64,000 bases of DNA from JAVVHH01 sp963835135 (GCA_963835135.1 CAWIEF010000003.1:868001-932000); one strand, 5' to 3'. Counted from the stretch's first letter, positions 9,256 through 17,141 are shown. Translations and numbers: made by a program. Notes: generated by a model not told the origin, from the letters alone.

Positions 9256-10098
9256 ATGCCGACGATCACGATGAATGACGGTGCGCAGATCTTCTACAAG
9301 GATTGGGGTAGCGGACAGCCCATGGTGTTCAGCCACGGTTGGCCGCTGAATGCGGATGTCTGGGACGACCAGATGCTGTTTTTCGGGAGCCGAGGCTACC
9401 GGGTCATCGCCCATGATCGTCGTGGCCACGGACGGTCGAGTCAGACCTGGGACGGCAACGACATGAACACCTACGCCGACGACCTGGCTACGGTGATGGA
9501 CCAGCTTGGCATTGAGAACGCGGTCGTGGTGGGACACTCCACGGGTGGTGGCGAGGTCACCCGCTACGTCGGCCGGCACGGGACGAAGCGCGTCGCCGCG
9601 GTCGTCCTGGTCGGCGCCATCCCGCCGCTGATGTTGCAGACGGACGCCAACCCCGGCGGGCTTCCGCGCGCGGCGTTCGATGCGATCCGAACTGGGGTGC
9701 TCACCGACCGCTCCCAGTTCTATCGGGACCTGGGTGCCCCGTTCTACGGCGCGAACCGGCCGGGAGCTGCCGTGTCGCAAGGCATTCGCGACGCGTTCTG
9801 GATGTGGTGCATGCAGGTGGGGGAGAAAGCCGCATATGACTGCATCAAGGTGTTCTCGGAAACCGACCTGACGGCGGATCTGGGTCGGTTCGACGTGCCC
9901 ACGCTGTTCATCCACGGCGAGGATGATCAGATCGTGCCGATCGACGCGGCCGCCCGGATCGCCTCCAAGATCGTCGAAGGCGCGAAGCTCATCACCTACC
10001 CGGGCGCACCGCACGGGCTGACCGCCACGCATAAGGATCAATTCAACGCGGACGTGCTCGAGTTCCTCCACGGCGCTGCGCAGCGGGCAGCGGCCTAA
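9256..10098 (+). CDS. alpha/beta hydrolase, non-heme chloroperoxidase-like
   Basis: The 280-residue protein is a typical cofactor-free haloperoxidase/esterase of the alpha/beta-hydrolase fold. SHGWPLNADVWDDQM forms the oxyanion region and HDRRGHGRSSQ the following strand. GHSTGGGE is the nucleophile elbow with the catalytic Ser. The acid is in the HGEDDQIVP loop and the His in GAPHGL. The ATG at 9256 has GAGGAG upstream and matches the family N-terminus (MPTITMNDGAQIFYKDWG), so a longer frame beginning 41 codons earlier was not used. It stands alone and is followed by a strong inverted repeat. Confidence 0.92.
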   Translation: MPTITMNDGAQIFYKDWGSGQPMVFSHGWPLNADVWDDQMLFFGSRGYRVIAHDRRGHGRSSQTWDGNDMNTYADDLATVMDQLGIENAVVVGHSTGGGEVTRYVGRHGTKRVAAVVLVGAIPPLMLQTDANPGGLPRAAFDAIRTGVLTDRSQFYRDLGAPFYGANRPGAAVSQGIRDAFWMWCMQVGEKAAYDCIKVFSETDLTADLGRFDVPTLFIHGEDDQIVPIDAAARIASKIVEGAKLITYPGAPHGLTATHKDQFNADVLEFLHGAAQRAAA

Positions 10099-10107
10099 CC
10101 ACCGGTG

Positions 10108-10145
10108 AGCACCTCGCTCGGTCGACGGCGATCTGGCGAGGTGCT
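10108..10145 (+). terminator. perfect 10-bp inverted repeat between hydrolase and DUF302 genes
   Basis: AGCACCTCGC (10108-10117) and GCGAGGTGCT (10136-10145) pair perfectly across an 18-nt loop. It is immediately followed by a second palindrome, GCAGGCCTGC. The position 10 bases after the hydrolase stop suits an intrinsic terminator, but there is no T-tract. It could instead be an operator for the DUF302 gene. Confidence 0.4.
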
Positions 10146-10193
10146 GCAGGCCTGCATCGGTCCGAGCGACCACACTGGACGAGGAGCAGACGA

Positions 10194-10607
10194 ATGGACA
10201 TCGATGGATTGACATGCTGGGTCAGCAGCTATGGCGTCGAAGAGACCTTGCAGCGCCTGCGCGAGGCGGTCGATCAGCAAGGAATGAGCGTCTTCGGGCT
10301 TATCGATCACGGGCGAGCTGCGGCCGCGGCCGGCCTGGAGTTGCGGCCGTTGGAGATCCTTGTATTCGGCAACGCGCTCGCTGGTACGAAGCTGATGCAG
10401 ACCGCGCCGACGATCGGGATCGACTTGCCGCTGCGCGCGATGGTTTGGCTGGACGACGAGGGCACGACCTGGCTGGGCTATAACGAGCCCAGTTGGATCG
10501 CAGCTCGCCACAGTGCCCGGCCCGGCAATGAACAGGTCTTGGCCAACATGCGCCGCGCGCTCGCCGCCATCGCCGAGCATGTGACCTGCCCGACGGCGAA
10601 CGAGTGA
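10194..10607 (+). CDS. DUF302 domain protein
   Basis: This 137-residue single-domain protein matches DUF302. It opens with a strand-helix unit (TLQRLREAVDQQGMSVFGLIDHG). The family core LEILVFGNALAGTKLMQ and IGIDLPLRAMVWLDDEGTTW follows, then YNEPSWIAARH. There is no signal peptide, so it is probably cytosolic. The start has GAGGAG about eight bases upstream. DUF302 proteins have no settled function. The neighbouring gene is convergent, so no operon partner helps. Confidence 0.85.
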   Translation: MDIDGLTCWVSSYGVEETLQRLREAVDQQGMSVFGLIDHGRAAAAAGLELRPLEILVFGNALAGTKLMQTAPTIGIDLPLRAMVWLDDEGTTWLGYNEPSWIAARHSARPGNEQVLANMRRALAAIAEHVTCPTANE

Positions 10608-10622
10608 GCGGCAAGTGCCCCG

Positions 10623-11087
10623 TCAGAAGCCGAAATGGCTCAGCCCCGGGTGCTCGTCCGGCCGTCGCCCGAGCGGCCAGTGAAAGCAGCGATCAGCTTC
10701 GGTAATTGGATGCTCGTTGATGCTGGCGATCCGACGCCGCATCAGGCCGTCCTCGTTGAATTCCCAGTTCTCGTTGCCGTAGGCGCGAAACCAGTTTCCG
10801 CTGTCATCACGGTACTCGTAAGCAAAGCGGACCGCGATGCGATTACCTGAGAACGTCCAGAGCTCCTTGATCAGGCGGTAATCGAGCTCCCGGGTCCATT
10901 TGCGATGTAGAAAATCCTGCGCCTCCGCCCGCCCGGTCAGGAACTCTGCTCGATTGCGCCAGTGTGTATCGGGCGAGTAGGCGAGAGCGACTTTGGCCGG
11001 GTCGCGGCTATTCCACCCATCCTCGGCCAGGCGGACCTTTTCGGTCGCGCTGTCTTGCGTGAAAGGTGGCAGGGGTGGTCGAGACAT
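10623..11087 (-). CDS. DUF1348 / nuclear-transport-factor-2-like protein
   Basis: The 154-residue protein belongs to the SnoaL/NTF2-like DUF1348 group. Family segments are visible: VRLAEDGWNSRDPAKVALAY, HWRNRAEFLTGR, FLHRKWTRELDYRLIKELW, RIAVRFAYEYRDDSGNWFRA and the conserved ASINEHPI. The cone-shaped fold often hosts small-molecule enzymes or binding proteins; no catalytic residues can be assigned. It is a lone minus-strand gene that converges on the DUF302 gene. Confidence 0.87.
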   Translation of the reverse strand: MSRPPLPPFTQDSATEKVRLAEDGWNSRDPAKVALAYSPDTHWRNRAEFLTGRAEAQDFLHRKWTRELDYRLIKELWTFSGNRIAVRFAYEYRDDSGNWFRAYGNENWEFNEDGLMRRRIASINEHPITEADRCFHWPLGRRPDEHPGLSHFGF

Positions 11088-11354
11088 GACGGTCCTCGTC
11101 TTGAGCGTTTTTCAACAATACGGCACTGAAGCGCATCGCTCGACCGAAGGGCTATCGCAAAGGCACGGCCGCGCAACAAATCCGCCGCAGGGATCAATCG
11201 GACGAGGGGCGGTCGCATCCTTCGTGCTGGGTCAGCCCGTGCGTTTGTGAAGCCTTCGTGCAGCCGGGGAAGAGTTCGGAACGATACTCCGTCCAGATGC
11301 GGCTCCCGCCGACCGAGATCATCGAACACGGGCGGGAGCAAGAGGGCCATCACA

Positions 11355-11885
11355 ATGACGCTTGAAACTCCTGACGCTTGTTCGCGCCGGCGCCTGTGCT
11401 GGAGCGGTGCAGCGGCTGCGGTTGCAGTTGCGGGAGCGCTCTTGGTGCCGCTCGAAGCGGAGGCTGAGAGCGCCTCCCCCCTATTTGGAGTGACGATCCC
11501 CGAGTTATACCGTCAGTGGGAAATGGTCGCCGTCGCCCATGAATCGGATCCCCTCGACGAGCTTCGCGGCATCCTCGGCAACACCGCCGCCATCGACGCT
11601 TATCAGACGGGCACCCTGCCTTTTCCCGACGGAACGATCCTGGTGAAGCTGGCTTGGAAACATGTCCAGTCCTCCGAAGCACCGCCTGCCTTCGTTCCTG
11701 GCGCGGCGACGACGGTGCAGGTCATGGTCAAGGATACGAGGCGCTACGCCGACACGGGCGGCTGGGGTTTCGGCCGCTTCATTGGCGGCGTGGCGGTGGA
11801 CGAGGCGCAGCATCGGACATGTTTTGCCTGTCACCAATCCCTGGTGAAAGACCATGACTATGTATTCACGCGTCTGGCTCGGTAA
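11355..11885 (+). CDS. cytochrome P460 family protein
   Basis: The 176-residue exported protein carries one heme-attachment motif, CFACH, near the C-terminus, as in cytochromes P460, and a VKLAWKH segment that may hold the heme-crosslinking Lys. The N-terminus (SRRRLCWSG followed by an Ala-rich helix ending in EAEAE) looks like a Tat or Sec signal peptide. P460 proteins oxidise hydroxylamine or bind NO in the periplasm. The ATG at 11355 was chosen because it begins the signal peptide. It precedes the nitrile-hydratase-like genes by about 70 bases on the same strand, suggesting a shared transcript and possibly nitrogen-species detoxification. Confidence 0.8.
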   Translation: MTLETPDACSRRRLCWSGAAAAVAVAGALLVPLEAEAESASPLFGVTIPELYRQWEMVAVAHESDPLDELRGILGNTAAIDAYQTGTLPFPDGTILVKLAWKHVQSSEAPPAFVPGAATTVQVMVKDTRRYADTGGWGFGRFIGGVAVDEAQHRTCFACHQSLVKDHDYVFTRLAR

Positions 11886-11953
11886 TCGAGATCATCGATC
11901 AGCTGAACGGTCATCCGATACGATCGGCCAAGGACACTAAAACGAGGATCAAA

Positions 11954-12307
11954 ATGGAAGCACTTCGGGTAGGTCGCGGTATTCGGCGCCCCGGCATAGT
12001 TCCCGCACTGCACGAGACCCCACTATTCGAACCGGGCCAGCAAGTCAGGGTTTTGAAACGCTATCCGCTCGGCCACTATCGGGTGCCTCTCTATCTTCGC
12101 GGCAAGACTGGCGTCGTGGAAAAACTCGTATTGCCAGCGATCGACAACGAGGAGGAGGGCTTCGGCCGCAACGCCGGTGTGAAAAAGCACTATTACCGGA
12201 TTGCGGTCCCGATGACCGAGATTTGGGCCGGCTACGTCGGCTCGCAGCACGATCATCTCTACATCGAAGTATTTGAAGCCTGGCTGGAGGCTGTTCACGA
12301 TGCATGA
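11954..12307 (+). CDS. nitrile hydratase/thiocyanate hydrolase beta-type subunit, C-terminal-half equivalent
   Basis: The 117 residues correspond to the SH3-like C-terminal domain of nitrile hydratase beta subunits: FEPGQQVRVLKRYPLGHYRVP, then LYLRGKTGVVEK, and near the end YRIAVPMTEIWAGYVG and a LYIEVFEAWLEA helix. In canonical nitrile hydratase this is fused to an N-terminal helical domain. Here that domain is absent and a candidate for it is encoded two genes downstream, as in three-subunit enzymes such as thiocyanate hydrolase and toyocamycin nitrile hydratase. The stop overlaps the start of the alpha-type gene. Substrate (nitrile, thiocyanate or other) is unresolved. Confidence 0.84.
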   Translation: MEALRVGRGIRRPGIVPALHETPLFEPGQQVRVLKRYPLGHYRVPLYLRGKTGVVEKLVLPAIDNEEEGFGRNAGVKKHYYRIAVPMTEIWAGYVGSQHDHLYIEVFEAWLEAVHDA

Positions 12308-12941
12308 TCATGTCCACGATCACGACCATGCGGAGATAGGCGCGTCGGAGCAGCCCGGCTATTTCGCCGTCCTGCAAGCCGCGCTCGAGGAAATGCTGAT
12401 CGAGCGCAAGATCCTCCAGCCCGGCGAGATCGAGCACCAGATCGATGTCCTGGACTCGCGCACCCCTGCACTCGGGGCCAAGATCGTCGCTCGCGCATGG
12501 ACCGACCCGGCCTTCCGCGCCCGCCTGCTCGCGGATGGACGCGGCACTTGCGAGACCTTCGGCGTCAGCTTTTATGACGACACCGGTCTGGTCGTTCTCG
12601 AGAACACCGCGACCGTTCATAACTTGGTCGTCTGCACCTTGTGCTCCTGCTACCCGCGGCCACTGCTCGGCCTGCCGCCGGAGTGGTACAAGCTGAAGCC
12701 ATACCGGTCGCGCGCCGTGATCGAGCCGCGCGCGCTTCTGGCAGAGTTCGGCACGATCATCCCCGATGACGTGGAGATCCGGGTCGCCGATTCGACGTCG
12801 GCCCTGCGCTTTCTCGTGCTGCCGATGCGGCCCGCCGGCACCGAGAGCTTCACCGAGGAGCAACTTGCCGCCCTGGTCACGCGTGACGCGATGATCGGCG
12901 TCGTCGCGGTCAGAAACGATGAGCGGAGGGCGGCCGCATGA
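12300..12941 (+). CDS. nitrile hydratase alpha / thiocyanate hydrolase gamma-type catalytic subunit, cobalt type
   Basis: The 213-residue subunit carries the metal-binding motif VCTLCSC at residues 111-117. Cys112, Cys115 and Cys117 are the expected ligands, two of which are normally oxidised. The T in this motif is typical of cobalt enzymes (iron enzymes have S). The flanking YPRPLLGLPPEWYK, YRSRAVIEPRALLAEFG and VLPMRPAGTE segments are all conserved, so the subunit looks intact. The N-terminus MHDHVHDHDH is strikingly His-rich and could bind metal. The start is set by GGAGG ten bases upstream of the ATG. It overlaps both neighbouring genes, showing tight coupling. Confidence 0.9.
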   Translation: MHDHVHDHDHAEIGASEQPGYFAVLQAALEEMLIERKILQPGEIEHQIDVLDSRTPALGAKIVARAWTDPAFRARLLADGRGTCETFGVSFYDDTGLVVLENTATVHNLVVCTLCSCYPRPLLGLPPEWYKLKPYRSRAVIEPRALLAEFGTIIPDDVEIRVADSTSALRFLVLPMRPAGTESFTEEQLAALVTRDAMIGVVAVRNDERRAAA

Positions 12942-13276
12942 TGGACCTGGAAAGCTTCCTGCACCGGTTGCCGAATGATATCGGCGGCCAGCCCTCGCCC
13001 GTCTTCAAGCGGGTGGAACACGAACTCGCCCCCTGGGAGAAGCGTTGCCACGCGCTGGCGGACGTCCTGGACTACCACAAACTGATCAGCACCGAAGAGA
13101 AACGCCGCGCGGTCGAGGCGCTCGGGGCCGAGATGATCGATCGGCTGAGCTACTACGAACGATGGGCGGTCGCCTTCGCCACGCTTCTGTTCCAGAAGGC
13201 GGTGCTGACGCCGACCGGGCTCGCCGAAAAGATGGCGGAGATCGAGGCACGCTGGTCGAGGAGCGACGTCCAATGA
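12938..13276 (+). CDS. nitrile hydratase beta N-terminal-half equivalent or metallo-activator
   Basis: The 112 residues resemble the helical N-terminal domain of nitrile hydratase beta subunits: LPNDIGGQPSPVF, then LAPWEKRCHALADVL, later LSYYERWAVAFATLL and LTPTGLAEKM. Two roles fit. It may be the missing N-terminal half of a split beta subunit, completing a three-piece enzyme. Or it may be the activator that loads cobalt, because activators of the p14K/P15K type share this fold and are of similar size. The ATGA overlap with the alpha-type gene shows co-translation either way. Confidence 0.78.
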   Translation: MMDLESFLHRLPNDIGGQPSPVFKRVEHELAPWEKRCHALADVLDYHKLISTEEKRRAVEALGAEMIDRLSYYERWAVAFATLLFQKAVLTPTGLAEKMAEIEARWSRSDVQ

Positions 13277-13319
13277 GTGCCACGGGCTGTCTTGCACGAC
13301 GGCATCGACGCTGTTCGGT

Positions 13320-14027
13320 GTGAGTGACACGCTCAAATCGATCGCCGCACTGGTTGGCCCCCTGGTCTCCGCGTCCTTTCTCTTTGCCGTTGCGGCGGCC
13401 AACGTTCTCGTTCTTCGAAGCATCTGGCTCGCCGTACAGCAGCTTCGCCGAGGTGAGGCCGGTGCAGGTGAGAATACTGACATCCTCCTTAACGGCCGCG
13501 GCCTTCTCGCCCGGATGTTGCGACCACTAATTCGGTCGGTGACCAAAAGCTGGCATATGTTCCTGCTCGGTTTCCTGTTCGGTGTCGGCTTCGAGACCGC
13601 AACCGAGGTGGCGCTACTCGGCATGTCAGCCGCACAGGCCGCGAGCGGTGGCTCGCTCTGGTCCATCATGGTGTTTCCGGCCCTGTTCGCCGCCGGCATG
13701 GCTCTCGTCGATACAACGGATGGTATCTTGATGCTGGGCGCTTATGATTGGGCATTTAGGGCACCGGCCCGTAAACTCTATTACAATCTGACGATCACTT
13801 CTGTCTCGATCCTTGTTGCCGTGCTGATCGGCAGCATCGAGGTGATCGGCCTTGTTGGCGATCAGTTCGAGCTCGAGGGTGGGCTCTGGCGCTTTGGTCG
13901 CGTGCTCGACGAGAACCTCAACGTTCTCGGCTTCGCGATCGTCGCCGTATTCATCGCCGCTTGGGCCGTCTCGGTCATGGTCTCCCGGCTCGGGCGAGGC
14001 AGCGCCAACCGGAGGGCATCAACATGA
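13320..14027 (+). CDS. NiCoT-family nickel/cobalt permease, N-terminally truncated
   Basis: The 235-residue membrane protein matches the C-terminal two thirds of HoxN/NixA/NhlF permeases. The signature FLLGFLFGVGFETATEVALLG, the FAAGMALVDTTDGILMLGAY segment and the final paired helices are present. The N-terminal helices with the metal-selective HxxxxDH motif, normally about 110-120 residues, are missing, and only 43 bases separate the GTG start from the upstream gene. Cobalt uptake would suit a cobalt enzyme, but without the metal-binding motif transport is doubtful. It may be a deletion remnant. Its stop overlaps the next start (ATGA). Confidence 0.78.
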   Translation: MSDTLKSIAALVGPLVSASFLFAVAAANVLVLRSIWLAVQQLRRGEAGAGENTDILLNGRGLLARMLRPLIRSVTKSWHMFLLGFLFGVGFETATEVALLGMSAAQAASGGSLWSIMVFPALFAAGMALVDTTDGILMLGAYDWAFRAPARKLYYNLTITSVSILVAVLIGSIEVIGLVGDQFELEGGLWRFGRVLDENLNVLGFAIVAVFIAAWAVSVMVSRLGRGSANRRAST

Positions 14028-14605
14028 CGCCTCAACCTAGTTCGCGCGCGACCACCTTCATCGGGGGTGCGGCGGGGACTTTATCGGTCGTCTGCCACAC
14101 GACGATCTCCGGACCGCCGGTCGCGGGCGTCGACCGCGTCGACATGGTTGATGGCATTGCCGCGGATCTGCCCGCCGGCGCCGCGTGGGCTCTGCACGGT
14201 GTCACATCTAACGACCGCTACACGACCCGCGGAGAGAAGACGGAGCTGACCAGTAAACAGGTGCCGATCGGACGGGTCGAAGCGACCTCCGCAGCCTTGA
14301 TCCTGCTGCGTAAGCGGCCCGAGTGGTGGGCGCTCACCCAGGACGAGCGTCGCTCGATCCTCGAGGAGGACTTGCATCACATCGCGATTGGCATGCGCTA
14401 TCTTCCTGCGGTCGCTCGTCGGCTGCTGCACTGCCGGGATCTCGGTCGTGACGCACCGTTCGACTTCATCGGCTTCCTTGATTTCGCGCCTGACAGCGAA
14501 GCGGCATTCGAAAGGATGCTGGATCAGTTGCGGGCGACGAGAGAGTGGTCGTTCATGGACCGCGAGATCGACATTCGTCTGACCAAGAGCCGCAAGCAGC
14601 TCTAG
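14024..14605 (+). CDS. chlorite dismutase family (Cld-like) protein
   Basis: The 193-residue protein has the C-terminal half of the Cld/HemQ ferredoxin-like fold: WWALTQDERRSILEED, IGMRYLPAVARRLLHCRDL, DFIGFLDFAPDSEAAFERML and LRATREWSFMDREIDIRL. A His in the LLHCRDL helix is a candidate heme ligand. Whether heme is bound and whether chlorite is a substrate cannot be read from the sequence. The ATG overlaps the permease stop, so it belongs to the nitrile-hydratase-like cluster, where it is the second potential heme protein besides cytochrome P460. Confidence 0.8.
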   Translation: MTPQPSSRATTFIGGAAGTLSVVCHTTISGPPVAGVDRVDMVDGIAADLPAGAAWALHGVTSNDRYTTRGEKTELTSKQVPIGRVEATSAALILLRKRPEWWALTQDERRSILEEDLHHIAIGMRYLPAVARRLLHCRDLGRDAPFDFIGFLDFAPDSEAAFERMLDQLRATREWSFMDREIDIRLTKSRKQL

Positions 14606-14663
14606 TCCCGCACGTGGCGAGAGCCTAGATCGGTACGGTGCTCCCAGCGAGCCCTCACATTGG

Positions 14664-15386
14664 TCATAAGGTGCGGTCGCTTGCGGAAGGCAGTGGGTAG
14701 ATGATCGCCACGGCAGCGAGAGCCAGCACAGCGCCCACGATCTCGGCGGGGAGATAGTAGAGCGCTGTAGTCGCTGGCAGCGCACTCGCCCCCCTGGAGA
14801 GGACGGCGCCGAGCACGACAGCGGGATTGGCGTAAGAACCGGAAGGCATCGTCACGATTGCGGCGGCAAGCCAAGCACCGACGGCGAACGAGCCGGTTTC
14901 AGTCCGCTGGCTGCGTGCGCAGCCGAACACGACGAGCATCAGGCTCGCGCTGGAAATCATTTCGCTCGAGATCAGCGCCCAGCTTGCGACTGCCTTCGCC
15001 GGGGCGTCGCTGTTCGTGCCGAACACATAGCTCGCAAGCAGCGCGCCCCCAATCGCGCCACTCAGCTGGGCCGCGACATAGGCGAGGGTGCAGCCGAGTC
15101 TCCGCTGCCCGGCAAGCCACTGCAGCACCGTGATCAGCGGATTGAAATGGCCGCCCGACACAGGCCCCAAAGCGACGATCAGGCTGACCAGGGTGCCAGC
15201 TATGACGCCGGCACTCGCGATCAAATGCAGTGCGGACTGGCCAGAAAACACACTTTGCGCATTGAGGCCGGAACCTGTGATTGCAAGCATGAGCAACACC
15301 GTTCCGATACCTTCGGCCACGACCCGGCGGGCGAGAGCTGTCTCCGGATCATGCTCGAAAAAACAGGTGGCCGAATGCAGCTCCAT
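14664..15386 (-). CDS. MIP/aquaporin family channel
   Basis: The 240-residue protein has six predicted membrane helices with two half-helix loops in MIP arrangement. The first loop is GGHFNPLIT, with NPL instead of NPA, and the second YANPAVVLG, a normal NPA. The N-terminal helix has AEGIGTVLLMLAI, typical of this family. The NPA-to-NPL change suggests altered selectivity or a divergent subgroup. It is convergent with the Cld-like gene and not obviously part of its transcript. Water, glycerol or a small neutral solute are possible substrates. Confidence 0.87.
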   Translation of the reverse strand: MELHSATCFFEHDPETALARRVVAEGIGTVLLMLAITGSGLNAQSVFSGQSALHLIASAGVIAGTLVSLIVALGPVSGGHFNPLITVLQWLAGQRRLGCTLAYVAAQLSGAIGGALLASYVFGTNSDAPAKAVASWALISSEMISSASLMLVVFGCARSQRTETGSFAVGAWLAAAIVTMPSGSYANPAVVLGAVLSRGASALPATTALYYLPAEIVGAVLALAAVAIIYPLPSASDRTL

Positions 15387-15410
15387 TGGCGTGGCGTCCT
15401 GGCCTCGATG

Positions 15411-15572
15411 CTACAACGGCTTGTCGTCCGATGCCCTGGTTTCCAAACGAACGCATACAGAGCATGGACTGCGAACGGTGATGTAGCGTGTGAACAATCG
15501 TGCTTTGCCGCAGTTCGGGCAGCGGCAAGCAAGCCCTCGGAGAATGCCAGTCCGGGCTAACACAGCGATCAT
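15411..15572 (-). pseudogene. DUF983 zinc-ribbon membrane protein, truncated
   Basis: Only 53 codons remain of a protein that is normally about 120-140 residues. The conserved start RGLACRCPNCGKARLFTRY and the second half ribbon CSVC are present, so a four-Cys zinc site is visible. After CSVC the frame turns into unrelated residues and stops, losing the two membrane helices. A good GGGAGG site precedes the ATG at 15572, so the gene start is real. This is a 3'-deleted or frameshifted remnant. Confidence 0.65.
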
Positions 15573-15846
15573 CAAACCCTCCCTTGCGGACTGAACGTGC
15601 GATCTCGTGCCGTACTCTGGACGACCGTCCACTCTCTATCTGCCCCACTCGCACGATGGCGGGCACATACGCACGGCTCCGCTGAGGGTGTTAAGCCGTC
15701 ACTCACAACGATTAACACGGACTCGCAAGTCGTAACGAGCCTTCCGCCCCCAAGACGGGCAGGTTGACCGCGTCGCAATCAAATGCGGCGTGACCTCCGA
15801 GCCGGGTGGCAGGTGGGGCGCCGCTTTCCCAACCAGGAGAGCAGCT

Positions 15847-16782
15847 GTGTACATTGAAACGGCACCAATTCACCGGACCACGCCATCGGCAACGCCCTAT
15901 CACCGGCCCGACACGACCGAGCAGACGACTAGCCTGCGTCGTGAGCAGGGGTGGCGGCAGCCCTGTATTGGCGAAGGCACGCCGGGTCAGGACGCCGTCA
16001 TCTTTGCGTCGCGTTGGACCGACGACCGCGCCACCGCCCGGCAGGAGCGCTGCCACGGCGCCCCGGACCGCTACATCGTCGCCGTCGCGCTACGGCCCGT
16101 CCGGGCGCGGGTCGGGCGAGGAACTAACCCGATCCTCAACGGCATCCTTCACGCCGGCACCATCCATGTGACGGCGCCCGGGCAGGTAGCCGAAGCGGAG
16201 TTCTTCGCCCCCTGCGACTTCATCCACTTCCACGTGGCGGCGGATTACCTCCGCGAGTGGCACCGCTGCCCCGCCGGCTCGGAGGCTCGGAACCTGCACG
16301 ACTTGATCGTGCGCGACGCGCTCGCCGGGCAGCTCGCGCGCACCCTGGTGTCCACGCCAGACGGCGGCGACCCACGCTACGTCCAGAGCGTCGGCCAGAC
16401 TATTCTGATGCGCGCCCTCGCGTCCCGTCCGGGGCAGCCACGGGTTAGCGCGCTGCCTAAATGGCGCCTGCGGCGGGTGCAGGAGCATGTCGCCGTGAAC
16501 CTCGCTGAGCCGATCAGCCTGGCGGAGCTGGCTGGAGTTGCCGGGCTGTCCCGCATGCACTTCGCCGCCCAATTCAAGGTGGCCACGGGCTGCCGGCCGC
16601 ACGAGTTCCTGCTGCAATACCGCATCGAGGCCGCTAAGCGGATGCTGATCGAGACGAACGATCCCCTGGTCGAGGTCGCGCTTAATGTCGGGTTCCAGAC
16701 ACAGTCGCACTTCTCGACCGTGTTCAAGCGCTTGGTCGGTGAGACTCCTGCCCGCTGGCAGCGCGCTCAGGTTAGCCATTGA
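15847..16782 (+). CDS. AraC-family transcriptional regulator
   Basis: The 311-residue protein ends in a canonical AraC/XylS double helix-turn-helix of about 100 residues: RRVQEHVAVNLAEPISLAEL, LAGVAGLSRMHFAAQFK, RIEAAKRMLIETNDPLVEVA and GFQTQSHFSTVFKRLVGETP. The N-terminal 200 residues form an effector domain without a recognisable ligand class (MHVTAPGQ-like and DFIHFHVAADYL segments). The GTG at 15847, with AGGAG upstream, was taken as start in preference to a longer frame. No adjacent divergent structural gene indicates the target; the truncated GGDEF gene overlaps its end. Confidence 0.88.
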   Translation: MYIETAPIHRTTPSATPYHRPDTTEQTTSLRREQGWRQPCIGEGTPGQDAVIFASRWTDDRATARQERCHGAPDRYIVAVALRPVRARVGRGTNPILNGILHAGTIHVTAPGQVAEAEFFAPCDFIHFHVAADYLREWHRCPAGSEARNLHDLIVRDALAGQLARTLVSTPDGGDPRYVQSVGQTILMRALASRPGQPRVSALPKWRLRRVQEHVAVNLAEPISLAELAGVAGLSRMHFAAQFKVATGCRPHEFLLQYRIEAAKRMLIETNDPLVEVALNVGFQTQSHFSTVFKRLVGETPARWQRAQVSH

Positions 16783-17141
16783 TCGGCCACGCGGCTGGAG
16801 ACCATGTCCTCTGCGCGGTGGCATCCCACATGCACGCCTGCATCCGCGAAGAGTATCCTCTGGCGTGTCTGGGCGGAGACGAGTGTGCCGTGATCATGCT
16901 GTCGGCAAGCACCCCGGCTGAAGCGTTGGCCCCGGCTGCACGGCTGGTCATGATCGTTAGCGAACCCTATTCGATCGGCGAACACATCGTCCGGATCGGC
17001 CTGAGCATCGGAATTGCAAGCGCACCGGAAGACGCCGAGACCGCCGAGCACCTCCAAGTGTGGGCGGACCAGGCTCTGTATGCTGCCAAGAATGCGGGCG
17101 GCGGTACCGTCCGGCTGTATGGCAAAAGTTTAGCCGCCTGA
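16779..17141 (+). pseudogene. GGDEF diguanylate cyclase domain, C-terminal remnant
   Basis: The 120 codons match the second half of a GGDEF domain: GHAAGDHVLCAVA, then LGGDECAVIML in place of the active-site loop, and IGLSIGIASAPEDAETAEHL, then WADQALYAAKNAGGGTVRLY. The N-terminal part of the domain and any sensor are missing, and the signature reads GGDEC instead of GGDEF/GGEEF. The frame overlaps the AraC stop by four bases, which probably reflects the deletion joint. It is unlikely to be active. Confidence 0.72.
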
